A stretch of 64,000 nt of DNA from Nisaea denitrificans DSM 18348 (GTDB taxonomy: Bacteria > Pseudomonadota > Alphaproteobacteria > Thalassobaculales > Thalassobaculaceae). The position numbers and the translations under genes are program-made. Of this stretch, positions 29,842 through 38,218 are shown in pieces. The notes under the pieces are model-generated. The model was not told the DNA's origin. It made no database searches and saw nothing but the letters and a program-made list of their open reading frames with translations. Numbering within the stretch: the first letter of the stretch is position 1; each line of letters begins with the position of its first letter. The stretch spans positions 358,410 to 422,409 of the forward strand of contig NZ_KE384532.1 of the NCBI RefSeq assembly GCF_000426505.1. Reading direction: 5' to 3'.

Positions 29842-30019
29842 CCAAGAGCCTTATTTCCGGGTTTTCTCCATAGCTGCGTCCATTCGACACTTGACCTTCG
29901 CGCCGCATTGCCGCAAATGCTGCGCCGCAAAAGTTTTCTGTCGCCAATCCGATAAAAGGCGGGAATACCGTGTGCGGGGATCTGCTCGCTAGGTGTCCCG
30001 TGCGAATGGAGCAAGACCC

Positions 30020-30553
30020 TTGGACGTAAGTAAGATCTCGACTGGCCCCAATCCGCCGCACGAAGTACATGCCGTTATTGAAATTCCGCAGGGCGGCGTT
30101 CCGGTGAAGTACGAGCTGGACAAGGATTCCGGCGCGATGATGGTCGACCGGTTCCTGCACACCGCCATGTTCTACCCGGCGAACTACGGTTTCATTCCGA
30201 ACACCCTCTCCGACGATGGCGATCCTGCCGACATCCTCGTCATTACCGGTTCCGGCGTTGTTCCGGGTGCTGTCATCCCGTGCCGTCCGATCGGGGTCGT
30301 GCATCTGGAAGACGAAGCCGGCATGGACGAGAAGATCATCGCAGTGCCTGTCGAAAAGCTGCATCCCTATTATGCCGGGGTGAAAAGCTATCGTGACCTG
30401 CCGGAAATTCTGATCCAGCAGATCGTCCACTTCTTCGAGCACTACAAGGATCTCGAACAGGACAAGTGGGTGAAATTTATCGAGATGGGTGACGCCGAGT
30501 CGGCCCGGACCACGATCCTGGAAGCGATGGAGCGGGCGAAAGACGCGAAGTAA
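30020..30553 (+). CDS. ppa: Inorganic pyrophosphatase, family I
   Basis: Cytosolic metal-dependent enzyme of 177 residues that hydrolyses pyrophosphate from biosynthesis. The N-terminus LDVSKISTGPNPPHEV, the core EIPQGGVPVKYELDKDSG, FYPANYGFIPNT, and the signature DGDPADILV (metal Asp residues) are intact. TTG 30020 with GGAG seven bases upstream gives the standard MDVSKI start and the normal length; the GTG at 29993 would add nine residues without a binding site. A terminator follows at 30588-30619. Confidence 0.97.
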   Translation: MDVSKISTGPNPPHEVHAVIEIPQGGVPVKYELDKDSGAMMVDRFLHTAMFYPANYGFIPNTLSDDGDPADILVITGSGVVPGAVIPCRPIGVVHLEDEAGMDEKIIAVPVEKLHPYYAGVKSYRDLPEILIQQIVHFFEHYKDLEQDKWVKFIEMGDAESARTTILEAMERAKDAK

Positions 30554-30587
30554 CGCGCCGCCCTCTGAAAAAGCGATCTGAATGCAG

Positions 30588-30619
30588 CCGCGCCGTCCCG
30601 TGAGGGGCGGCGCGGTTTT
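30588..30619 (+). terminator. Rho-independent terminator after ppa
   Basis: 12-bp stem CCGCGCCGTCCC / GGGGCGGCGCGG (one G-T pair) with loop GTGA, followed by TTTTG. Confidence 0.88.
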
Positions 30620-30709
30620 GTTTATGCTGGCAACCTTCCGCTGCGACGGGCTATTGAATCGTCTCGGCGCCCGATGCGTCGCGGGCAGCACGGCCCGAGG
30701 GAGGATCAG

Positions 30710-32221
30710 ATGAACACAGCCGCAAAGGCTGGCAACGACCGGCTTATTCTTGCACTCGATCAGGGAACCACCTCGAGCCGCGCTATCGTGTTCGATGCGA
30801 ACACGCGCGTGGCTGCGGTCGCGCAGCAGGAGTTTCCGCAACATTTCCCGCAGTCCGGCTGGGTCGAGCACGACCCGGAGGATCTCTGGCGGACCACGGT
30901 AGAGACCGCGCGGGAGGCGATCGCGAAGGTCGGCGGCGCGGAGCGGATAGCGGCGATCGGCATCACCAACCAGCGCGAGACCACGGTGGTCTGGGACCGG
31001 CGTACCGGCAAGGCCATCGCCAATGCCATCGTCTGGCAGGACCGGCGCACAGCGCCCCTCTGCACGCGCCTGAAAGAGGCCGGTCACGAAGCGCTCTTCA
31101 CGGCTCGGACGGGCCTCTTGCTCGATCCCTATTTCAGCGGCACCAAGATCGCCTGGATTCTGGACAATGTGGAGGGCGCGCGGGCACTGGCTGATGCGGG
31201 GCATCTGGCTTTCGGCACGGTGGATAGCTGGCTGATCTGGCGGCTGACCGGCGGCAAGGTGCATGCGACCGACGCAACCAATGCCTCGCGCACGCTGATC
31301 TATGACATCAACAAGGGCGCTTGGGACGCGGAGCTGCTGGCTATCCTCGGGGTGCCGGCTTCCATGCTCCCGGAGGTGAAGGACTCATCGGCGGATTACG
31401 GGGTGACGGACGCCGATCTGTTCGGAGCGCCAATCCCGATCTCCGGTGTGGCAGGGGACCAGCAGGCGGCGACCGTGGGACAGGCCTGCTTCGAGCTCGG
31501 CATGATGAAATCGACCTACGGGACCGGCTGTTTCGCATTGTTGAACACAGGCAGCAAACCGGTGCAGTCGACCAACCGGTTGCTGACCACCATCGCTTAC
31601 CAGCTTGGCGGCAAGCCAACCTATGCTCTGGAAGGCTCGATCTTCGTGGCGGGCGCCGCTGTGCAATGGCTGCGGGACGGGCTCGGTATGATTTCGGATG
31701 CGTCCGAAAGTGCGGGGCTGGCGGAGCGAGCGGACATGGCGCACCGGGTCTATCTCGTACCGGCCTTCACCGGCCTTGGCGCGCCTTACTGGGACGCGGA
31801 AGCGCGCGGCGCGCTCTACGGACTGACACGAGCCTCCGGGCCCGCCGATTTCGCGCGGGCTGCTCTGGAAAGCGTCGGCTACCAGACACGCGATCTGCTG
31901 GAAGCCATGCGCAGTGACTGGAGTGCCGAAGGCGGAGATACCGTGCTCAGGGTCGATGGAGGCATGGTGGCTTCTGACTGGACCATGCAGTTTCTCGCCG
32001 ACATTCTCGGGGCTCCGGTCGACCGGCCGGTGGTGGCGGAGACAACGGCGCTCGGCGCCGCCTATCTCGCCGGCCTGAGGCACGATTATTATCCGTCACC
32101 TGCGGCGATGGCCGAACAATGGGCCCGGGAGCGCCGCTTTGAGCCGGCCATGGGGGCGGACGCTCGTGACCGGCTTTACGCCGGCTGGCGCGATGCGGTG
32201 CGGCGGACGATTACGGCGTGA
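30710..32221 (+). CDS. glpK: Glycerol kinase
   Basis: FGGY-family kinase of 503 residues that phosphorylates glycerol to glycerol 3-phosphate. The ATP/substrate motifs [45 protein letters not shown] and the second FGGY signature region are present, as are [10 protein letters not shown] and [13 protein letters not shown] 30710 follows GAGGGAGGA. It stands alone here, without glpF or glpD. Identification is firm. Confidence 0.97.
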   Translation: MNTAAKAGNDRLILALDQGTTSSRAIVFDANTRVAAVAQQEFPQHFPQSGWVEHDPEDLWRTTVETAREAIAKVGGAERIAAIGITNQRETTVVWDRRTGKAIANAIVWQDRRTAPLCTRLKEAGHEALFTARTGLLLDPYFSGTKIAWILDNVEGARALADAGHLAFGTVDSWLIWRLTGGKVHATDATNASRTLIYDINKGAWDAELLAILGVPASMLPEVKDSSADYGVTDADLFGAPIPISGVAGDQQAATVGQACFELGMMKSTYGTGCFALLNTGSKPVQSTNRLLTTIAYQLGGKPTYALEGSIFVAGAAVQWLRDGLGMISDASESAGLAERADMAHRVYLVPAFTGLGAPYWDAEARGALYGLTRASGPADFARAALESVGYQTRDLLEAMRSDWSAEGGDTVLRVDGGMVASDWTMQFLADILGAPVDRPVVAETTALGAAYLAGLRHDYYPSPAAMAEQWARERRFEPAMGADARDRLYAGWRDAVRRTITA

Positions 32222-32252
32222 ACGATGCTGCAGGTGTTCGGGTGGGGGGCGA

Positions 32253-33275
32253 TCAGTCTCCGGACACGTCCGTTTTGCTGTCAGCTCCGAAGCTGTCCTT
32301 GGCTGCTATGGCCACCCGGTTGCGCCCGGCCGCTTTGGCGGAGAACAGCGCGGCATCTGCCCGTGCGATGAGAGATTTCAGGGAATCTTGTTCACGAAAA
32401 GAGGCCAGACCGGCGCTGGTCGTCACGCGAAGCGTGTGATCCCCGATTGCGACGGGCGTGGTTTCAAGAGCGTTCCGGCAGCGTTCTGCGACACGCTCCG
32501 CAAGATCAAAATCGGTTTCGGGCATCAACAACGCGAATTCCTCTCCGCCGATCCGGCCGAAAAGGTCAAGGTCTCTGGATTCAGATGTGCACAGGGCTGC
32601 AAATGTTCTGATGACCTCGTCGCCCGCAGGGTGACCGAAGCTATCGTTCACTTCCTTGAAGCGGTCCAGATCAAACAAGGCGAGCGCCAGTGGCCGGTTG
32701 TAGCGTTTGGCACGTTCCAACTCCCGGCCGGCGCCTTCCATCCAGGCGCCACGTGACATGGCGCCACTGAGATGGTCGCTCGAAGCAATCTGTCTGAGTT
32801 CCAGTTCGCCGACGACAATTTTTGCAAATTGGTCGAGTATCGAGACCTCGAATGGTGTGAATAGTCGCGGCTTGGTGTCGATCGCACAAAGGCTGCCGAT
32901 ATTATATCCGTCCGGGGTTCTCAGAGGGATTCCCGCATAGCTGCGAATATGAGGCTCGCCGGTCACCAGCGGGTTTTCGGAAAAGCGCGGATCGGATGTT
33001 GCATCTTGGATGACGAGCGGGTTCCGATCTTTGATGGCCTGGGCGCAGAAGGATACATCACGGGGCGTTTCGCTCATTTCGATGCCGCGTTTCGCCTTGA
33101 ACCATTGGCGCTGGTGTTCGACAAGAGAGATTGCGCACATGGGGACGTTCAGAATATTCTGGACGAGGTTGACGACATGCTCGAACGCATCTTCTTCGCT
33201 GGTTTCGAGGATCTGATAGCGTTGCAGCGCGAGCAACCGACCCTCTTCGTCTCGCAATTTGTCCACATTATCCAA
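32253..33275 (-). CDS. Diguanylate cyclase with N-terminal GAF domain
   Basis: Soluble enzyme of about 340 residues that makes c-di-GMP. An N-terminal GAF domain (about 25-155) of the FEHVVNLV and VPMCAISLVEHQRQWFKAKRG type, common in sensory kinases, is joined to a GGDEF domain. The active site is GGEEF (about 243-247), and the inhibitory I-site RDLD lies exactly five residues before it, so product inhibition is expected. TTG 33275 has AGGAG seven bases upstream; ATG 33290 would add five residues without a binding site. No signal peptide or membrane helix, so it senses a cytosolic ligand, unknown. Confidence 0.9.
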   Translation of the reverse strand: MDNVDKLRDEEGRLLALQRYQILETSEEDAFEHVVNLVQNILNVPMCAISLVEHQRQWFKAKRGIEMSETPRDVSFCAQAIKDRNPLVIQDATSDPRFSENPLVTGEPHIRSYAGIPLRTPDGYNIGSLCAIDTKPRLFTPFEVSILDQFAKIVVGELELRQIASSDHLSGAMSRGAWMEGAGRELERAKRYNRPLALALFDLDRFKEVNDSFGHPAGDEVIRTFAALCTSESRDLDLFGRIGGEEFALLMPETDFDLAERVAERCRNALETTPVAIGDHTLRVTTSAGLASFREQDSLKSLIARADAALFSAKAAGRNRVAIAAKDSFGADSKTDVSGD

Positions 33276-33639
33276 GCAGGGACTCCTCATCCGCTGGGGT
33301 GGGAACAGTCAAGACAGCGGCTCTGCCCGCTATGACGACGGAAGTGTTGCTGCGCCCACCGGCATGATCTGCGTTTGCCCTGAACGGGCTGACTGCAATT
33401 CGATTCAGAACGTCTGTTTGAAATCGAGACAATGTGCTGGTCCTCGGTGCGTAGAACGGAACCTAATCCGGTGAATCAGTATTCATCAAAATGACAGCGA
33501 ATGGCGTTTCGCCGAATCTTCAGGTGAAATCTCTGGCATCGGGGCCGATCAATCTTGAACAGGACAGGTGATTTCACTCTAGCAACCTTTCTGGTGTCGA
33601 GCGCCTGGAATATGCACGCAGTGAGCGCGCGCAACAGCC
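33276..33639. other. Intergenic region, no gene seen
   Basis: 364 bases between the GAF-GGDEF gene and the PAS histidine kinase. Short open frames on both strands lack binding sites and normal codon use. No terminator or clear promoter was recognised. Confidence 0.6.
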
Positions 33640-36090
33640 TCACGGCAAAACAACCTCGACCTCCGTGCCTTGGCCGGGCTTGCTGCGGCAATTGATCTTT
33701 CCGCCCAGGCGCTGTGTCGCCAGATTGAACACGATATGCATCCCTAGTCCGGTGCCACCATTGGCGCGCCGGGTGGTGAAGAATGGGTCGAAAATCTGGG
33801 TGCGGGTCTCCTCGTCCATTCCCTTGCCGAAATCTCGAACTGAAATCCGGTCTGCCCCATTCCGCAGTCTCTGGACCTCTATTTCGATTTCGCCGCCGTT
33901 TGAATCGTAGGCATGAATCCCGGTGTTCATGATGAGATTGGTCAGGATCTGCGCGATAGCACCAGGGAAGGTAAGTCGGTTAAGGCCTTCGGCCGGCTCC
34001 GCGAATTTGACTGTGAGACCCCGCCGCTTGGTCTCGGCTGACAGGCTTTGAATCGTACTTTCAACATAGGCCCCCAGTTCGATCTCCCGTGCGTCGTCAG
34101 CGGTCTGGTCCACAGCGACCAGCTTGAAGCTCTTGATAAGCTCGGCGGCTCGATTGAGGTTTCGCTCCACGATTTCGAGCCCGTTGCCGATATTTGAAAG
34201 GCGTTCAACCGCGAGTGCACGGGTTAAGTGGCCTTCCGGGCTCTGGATCTCGCTGTTGAACTCCCGGGCGATATCCGCCACGTGGCTCGCGGCAGTGACA
34301 CAGATCCCAAGTGGTGTGTTCACTTCGTGCGCGACACCGGCGACGAGTGCGCCAAGGGCTGCCATTTTCTCCTGACGCACCAACTCGTTCTGGGCGCTCT
34401 TCAGATCCGTGATGTCTGTATTGGTCACAATGCATCCGACATCATCGACAAAGCGGCGCTCGACCTTGTGATAGGAGCCGTTCGGCAAAATGTCCTCAAT
34501 TACATTGCTTTCCCGCCGTTCGAGAAGGGCGGTTCTTTCGGACAGGATTTCCTCCAACTTCTTCGGGTCCCGTTGGAGGTTCCTTTTGCTGGTGAGAATG
34601 TGCTTCAGGATTTCAATATAGGGCGTGCCCGGAGTGCAGATCTGATCCGGAATTTTATGTGCCATCCTGATCCAGTTATTGATCAGGCGAACGCGGTTTT
34701 CAGTATCGAGCAGGATCATGCCGATCGGTGCGTAGTCAACGACGGCTTTCAGTGTCTTTCGTTCGGTTTCAAGTGCTTCCTCGGTCTGGCGACGGACGAC
34801 GACCTCGCGCTGTAGTTCCTCCGTACGTTCCGACACCATCCGTTCGAGTTCTGCGGTCATATTCTCCCTGAGTTGGTCCGCCTCGATTTTCTCGCCGATG
34901 TCGCGGACCATGAATTGAGCGATCTCGGTTTGGTCGGGGCCTGCGAAAGCTGTCACCGTGAGTTCCGTCGGAAATTCGGTGCCATCCAGTTTTCTGCCGC
35001 GCCATTGGACGACCTGTGGGACTCCCTTGCGGGCTTCGTCAAAAATCTCATTCAAGATTTCGACGGATTTTTCTTTTGAGCCATGAACACTGCCCGAGAG
35101 CTGGCCAAGAGGCTTGCCGATGACTTGTGCGCTCTCGAGACCGAACATTTCCTCGGCCTTCTTGTTCAGGGCGGTGTATCTGCGGTTCTCGAAGACGAAA
35201 ATCGCGTCTCCGGCGCTGTCGAAAAGCCCTTTGTATTGGGTCTCGCTTCGCTCTCTCTCCGAAACCTCTTGCCGAAGCTGGTCGAGAATACCCTCGAAAT
35301 AGGAGATCGCGCGGCCCAGCTCGCCAATCTCGTCGGTCCGGTTCTGGTCCGGCTGGAACTCGGACGGCTGGCCTTTCGCCAGATTTCCCATGGCCCTTAT
35401 GGCGCCGATCAGGTCTCGTGACATCAGGCGGTTTATGAACCATGAAACCAGTAGTGACAGAGGAACGCAGAGCGCCAGACCGGCGAGAAGTATCTGTGTT
35501 AGGCGCCGGTCAAACGCGGCGTAAGCCTCGGAGGCATCCGAATTGTCCTGCAAATTCACATTCGTCAGCTCGCCCAGGGTGTGGAAGACCTCCTGGTATT
35601 GTTCATTCGTGCGACGCATCTGCTCTGCATGGACATCCAAATTCACCGAGGTCATCAGAACGGCTGAGATGTAGTCCTCGTGGAATGTCTCGAAATTCTG
35701 CGCGAGCTGTCTGAACAGGCGGCCATCGAGGGTTTGTGGGTCCAGCGTGCTCAGAACGCTTTTCAGCTCCTCCTTGATGTCGTGGAGCCGGTTCATATGA
35801 GGGCGCGCCAGATCGTAGAGTTCACCCTCATCAAGCTCAACTGCCCGGCCGAGGACGCTCTGCATCTCAAGATGGACGGCGGCAACGCTTTCGCCGAGCG
35901 ATGTCACTTGCCCGAGCCGGGATATGGCGGTCGTCTGAAGCCGCTCCAGCGCCCGCCTTTCTTCACTATTGGTCTGGAGAACGACGATCAAGAACCCGGC
36001 GAAGATCAGCACGGTGATGATCGGGGCGACAAAAACCCAGGTCTTCAACCCCAATCGAAACCGTCGGCCGCGCCGTTTTTCTGATGTCAC
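33640..36090 (-). CDS. PAS-containing sensor histidine kinase (HEVNTPLG type)
   Basis: Membrane kinase of 816 residues: TM1 (about 18-38), periplasmic helical sensor (39-197) with repeated Leu heptads, TM2 (198-218), HAMP (219-270), PAS (285-400), coiled coil (405-450), second PAS (455-565), dimerisation helix with His588 in GVAHEVNTPLG and a HATPase domain with NLIMNTGIHAY (N), DFGKGMD (G1) and GTGLGMHI (G2). The HEVNTPLG box is the form typical of large proteobacterial PAS kinases that lack an attached receiver. No regulator is adjacent on this strand; the two stand-alone receivers in the window are further away. The phosphatase gene ends 32 bases upstream on the same strand. Confidence 0.92.
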   Translation of the reverse strand: MTSEKRRGRRFRLGLKTWVFVAPIITVLIFAGFLIVVLQTNSEERRALERLQTTAISRLGQVTSLGESVAAVHLEMQSVLGRAVELDEGELYDLARPHMNRLHDIKEELKSVLSTLDPQTLDGRLFRQLAQNFETFHEDYISAVLMTSVNLDVHAEQMRRTNEQYQEVFHTLGELTNVNLQDNSDASEAYAAFDRRLTQILLAGLALCVPLSLLVSWFINRLMSRDLIGAIRAMGNLAKGQPSEFQPDQNRTDEIGELGRAISYFEGILDQLRQEVSERERSETQYKGLFDSAGDAIFVFENRRYTALNKKAEEMFGLESAQVIGKPLGQLSGSVHGSKEKSVEILNEIFDEARKGVPQVVQWRGRKLDGTEFPTELTVTAFAGPDQTEIAQFMVRDIGEKIEADQLRENMTAELERMVSERTEELQREVVVRRQTEEALETERKTLKAVVDYAPIGMILLDTENRVRLINNWIRMAHKIPDQICTPGTPYIEILKHILTSKRNLQRDPKKLEEILSERTALLERRESNVIEDILPNGSYHKVERRFVDDVGCIVTNTDITDLKSAQNELVRQEKMAALGALVAGVAHEVNTPLGICVTAASHVADIAREFNSEIQSPEGHLTRALAVERLSNIGNGLEIVERNLNRAAELIKSFKLVAVDQTADDAREIELGAYVESTIQSLSAETKRRGLTVKFAEPAEGLNRLTFPGAIAQILTNLIMNTGIHAYDSNGGEIEIEVQRLRNGADRISVRDFGKGMDEETRTQIFDPFFTTRRANGGTGLGMHIVFNLATQRLGGKINCRSKPGQGTEVEVVLP

Positions 36091-36122
36091 AGGACGTCCT
36101 ACTGTTGAGCGGCCGTGAGCGG

Positions 36123-36737
36123 CTAGCTGTCTGGGTGGATTGCTGTGCGGTAATGGAAAGACCCTGCCCCGTCCGGTTCGAAAACAACGGTAACGCCCTC
36201 TGGTTTTGGCCAGACGCCGGACGCTTCGCGCAGATTGGCTGTGTGACCTGCGATGACCGTATTTGTGCCGGTTGCCGGTTCCTCAGCCAGCAGGGCGCGC
36301 AGAACATCGGCTTGCCGTCCTTCGTTCTCGCTTCCTGATCCGAGCGAGAATTTGAGGTCATCGTTCAGTTCGGCCCGCCCGAAGGCAAGGATGGCGGTGT
36401 TTTTTGCCCGGCAGTACGGGCTGGCGATTATTTTTGCGACCGGAATGCGGAGCTTTGCGAAGGATACGCCGATCTTGCGCGATTGTTCGCGGCCCAGTTC
36501 GGAGAGCGGTCTTTGGGTTTCGCAGTTTGCCAGGTTTCCCCGATCGCTATCCGCAATAGCGTGATTTGTCGCGGCGTGCCGGATATAGAAAATAAACCCG
36601 CCGTCGCGGAGCTCGTCTATGAGAGCGCTCTCGATCAGGTTTTTGCTGGAGTTTGAAGTGTCTCCTTCGGAAGAAGCTTGAGCTGCTTGCAGAGGCAACC
36701 CGATTAAGAAAACCGTAAGGATGACACCCGGAATCAT
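36123..36737 (-). CDS. Secreted histidine phosphatase family protein
   Basis: Protein of 204 residues with an N-terminal signal peptide (IPGVILTVFLIGLPLQAAQAS). The histidine-phosphatase fold is shown by FYIRHAATNH (catalytic Arg-His, with Ala replacing the Gly of RHG), IIASPYCRAKNTA (second Arg) and VIAGHTANLRE (second His). Probably periplasmic, hydrolysing a phosphate ester or anhydride of unknown identity. It is 32 bases upstream of the PAS histidine kinase on the same strand, an unusual pairing. A second protein of the same kind is at 48820-49410. Confidence 0.85.
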   Translation of the reverse strand: MIPGVILTVFLIGLPLQAAQASSEGDTSNSSKNLIESALIDELRDGGFIFYIRHAATNHAIADSDRGNLANCETQRPLSELGREQSRKIGVSFAKLRIPVAKIIASPYCRAKNTAILAFGRAELNDDLKFSLGSGSENEGRQADVLRALLAEEPATGTNTVIAGHTANLREASGVWPKPEGVTVVFEPDGAGSFHYRTAIHPDS

Positions 36738-37105
36738 TGGCGCTACTCCAAATTATCTTTGGTCTCTGAGCCAATTTTTAATCAAATTCGTCACGAAAAA
36801 GTTAAGAAGGCGCGGTTTCCCGGGGATGGGGCATCGCCAAGGCGATTCGCAACGTCTGAATCTCATCAGACCAGAAGCCCGGGCGCCGCGCTGGATGCTG
36901 CGTTTTTGTCGCCTGCCCTCATTCTTTGCCGGAGAGCCTTGGGCTACATTCTGACCTAATTGCTTTTTACTGTGTCCTATGGATAGTCCAGATTGATCGC
37001 GTGAGCTGCTCTTTTGCCAGAATGAGCGGATCGCGGAGCGGGGCCCCCCGAGGACGGTCATTTGCAGAGAGACCCGATGTTGCGTTTGGCGTGCTAGAGA
37101 TGCCT
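36738..37105. other. Divergent intergenic region, no gene seen
   Basis: 368 bases between the histidine phosphatase and the membrane diguanylate cyclase. A + strand frame covers it from 36926, but its codons are unlike the downstream gene. No clear promoter boxes found. Confidence 0.5.
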
Positions 37106-38218
37106 ATGGATGAGAAACCAATCGCCGCTGACGAGGGTAGCTCCCGATACAGTCAAGAGTATTTCAGTTACGTGCGCGGGTTGTTCGCCGCGGCGTCCAT
37201 TCTTGGGTGCATGGAACTCATACTGAATTCCGACTGGTTCTTGAGTGTGCCGCTCTGGTTGCAGGCTGTCAGGGTTTCATTGACGGCTCTTGCTATCGGG
37301 TACTGGCTGAGCATGCGCCGCTACGATCCGACACTGCGCCATGCGTTCAAGGTTGGTCTGCTGTTTCTGGTGTTGCGGATCGCGACCTTGTCGCACGCGA
37401 TGGAGCCGCATAACGTGGCTTTCTATCTTCCCGTCGCACTGATTGCCGTGATGACCCTCGCCTTTTCCCGTCGCGAGATATGGGTGGGGCTGGTCGTGAC
37501 CGTAGCGGCCTTTCTGATCGCACGGCAGGGCCAAATCCCGGACCGGGCGTATTTGGGCCTCTCTTTCGTGGCGATCTTTTCGGGGTATTTCGGGCTGTCC
37601 TTTCTGCGGTTCCGGGCGCGGCTTTTCGAGCTTTTGTCGCAGCTGAAGGACCAGACCAGAACCGATCAGCTGACCGGCCTGAAGAATCGCCGTGCCTTGC
37701 AGGACGACATCGAGCACGGCTTCCGCCGTCTTGAGCGCGACGGCACAGGCTTCAGTCTTCTGCTTATAGATGTCGACCACTTCAAGAAGGTGAACGACCG
37801 CTATGGACATGCGGTGGGAGACGCGATTCTGACGCTCCTGGCGCGTGAGATTCACCACGATGTCGGGAACATGGATCTGGTCGATGGTGGCACTGTGTAT
37901 CGGTTTGGCGGCGAGGAATTTGCTGTCATCCTGCCAAGTACGGATGTCGACGGTGCAAGTGTCGCGGCGGAACGGTTGCGCCGGCTGATCGACGCGACGC
38001 ATTTCGACGTCGGCCCATTGGAGACGCCTATCTCCGCCGGTGGTGTGACGATCTCCGTCGGCATTACGGGAGCAGAGGCAGGGGCGGGCTGGAGCGAGAT
38101 GTACAGCGCCGCCGACCAGGCGCTTTACCGGGCGAAGGATCTGGGGCGAAACCGTGTAGAGCGTGCCGACCGTCCGAGCGCGGTACCTGATGACTCGAAA
38201 ATGGTTCTGCAGGCCTAG
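37106..38218 (+). CDS. Membrane-bound diguanylate cyclase (GGDEF)
   Basis: Protein of about 370 residues: five to six membrane helices (about 25-180) of a MASE-like sensor, then a GGDEF domain (about 200-355). The active site is GGEEF, with RTDQLTGLKNRRAL at the domain start and DHFKKVNDRYGHAVGD for metal and GTP. The I-site Arg-x-x-Asp is missing, unlike the GAF-GGDEF neighbour, so product inhibition is not expected. The frame runs back to 36926 but the leader is unlike protein; ATG 37106 or 37100 is used, with TAGAG upstream of the former. It is convergent with the SSS-kinase gene, the two stop regions overlapping by four bases. Confidence 0.9.
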   Translation: MDEKPIAADEGSSRYSQEYFSYVRGLFAAASILGCMELILNSDWFLSVPLWLQAVRVSLTALAIGYWLSMRRYDPTLRHAFKVGLLFLVLRIATLSHAMEPHNVAFYLPVALIAVMTLAFSRREIWVGLVVTVAAFLIARQGQIPDRAYLGLSFVAIFSGYFGLSFLRFRARLFELLSQLKDQTRTDQLTGLKNRRALQDDIEHGFRRLERDGTGFSLLLIDVDHFKKVNDRYGHAVGDAILTLLAREIHHDVGNMDLVDGGTVYRFGGEEFAVILPSTDVDGASVAAERLRRLIDATHFDVGPLETPISAGGVTISVGITGAEAGAGWSEMYSAADQALYRAKDLGRNRVERADRPSAVPDDSKMVLQA

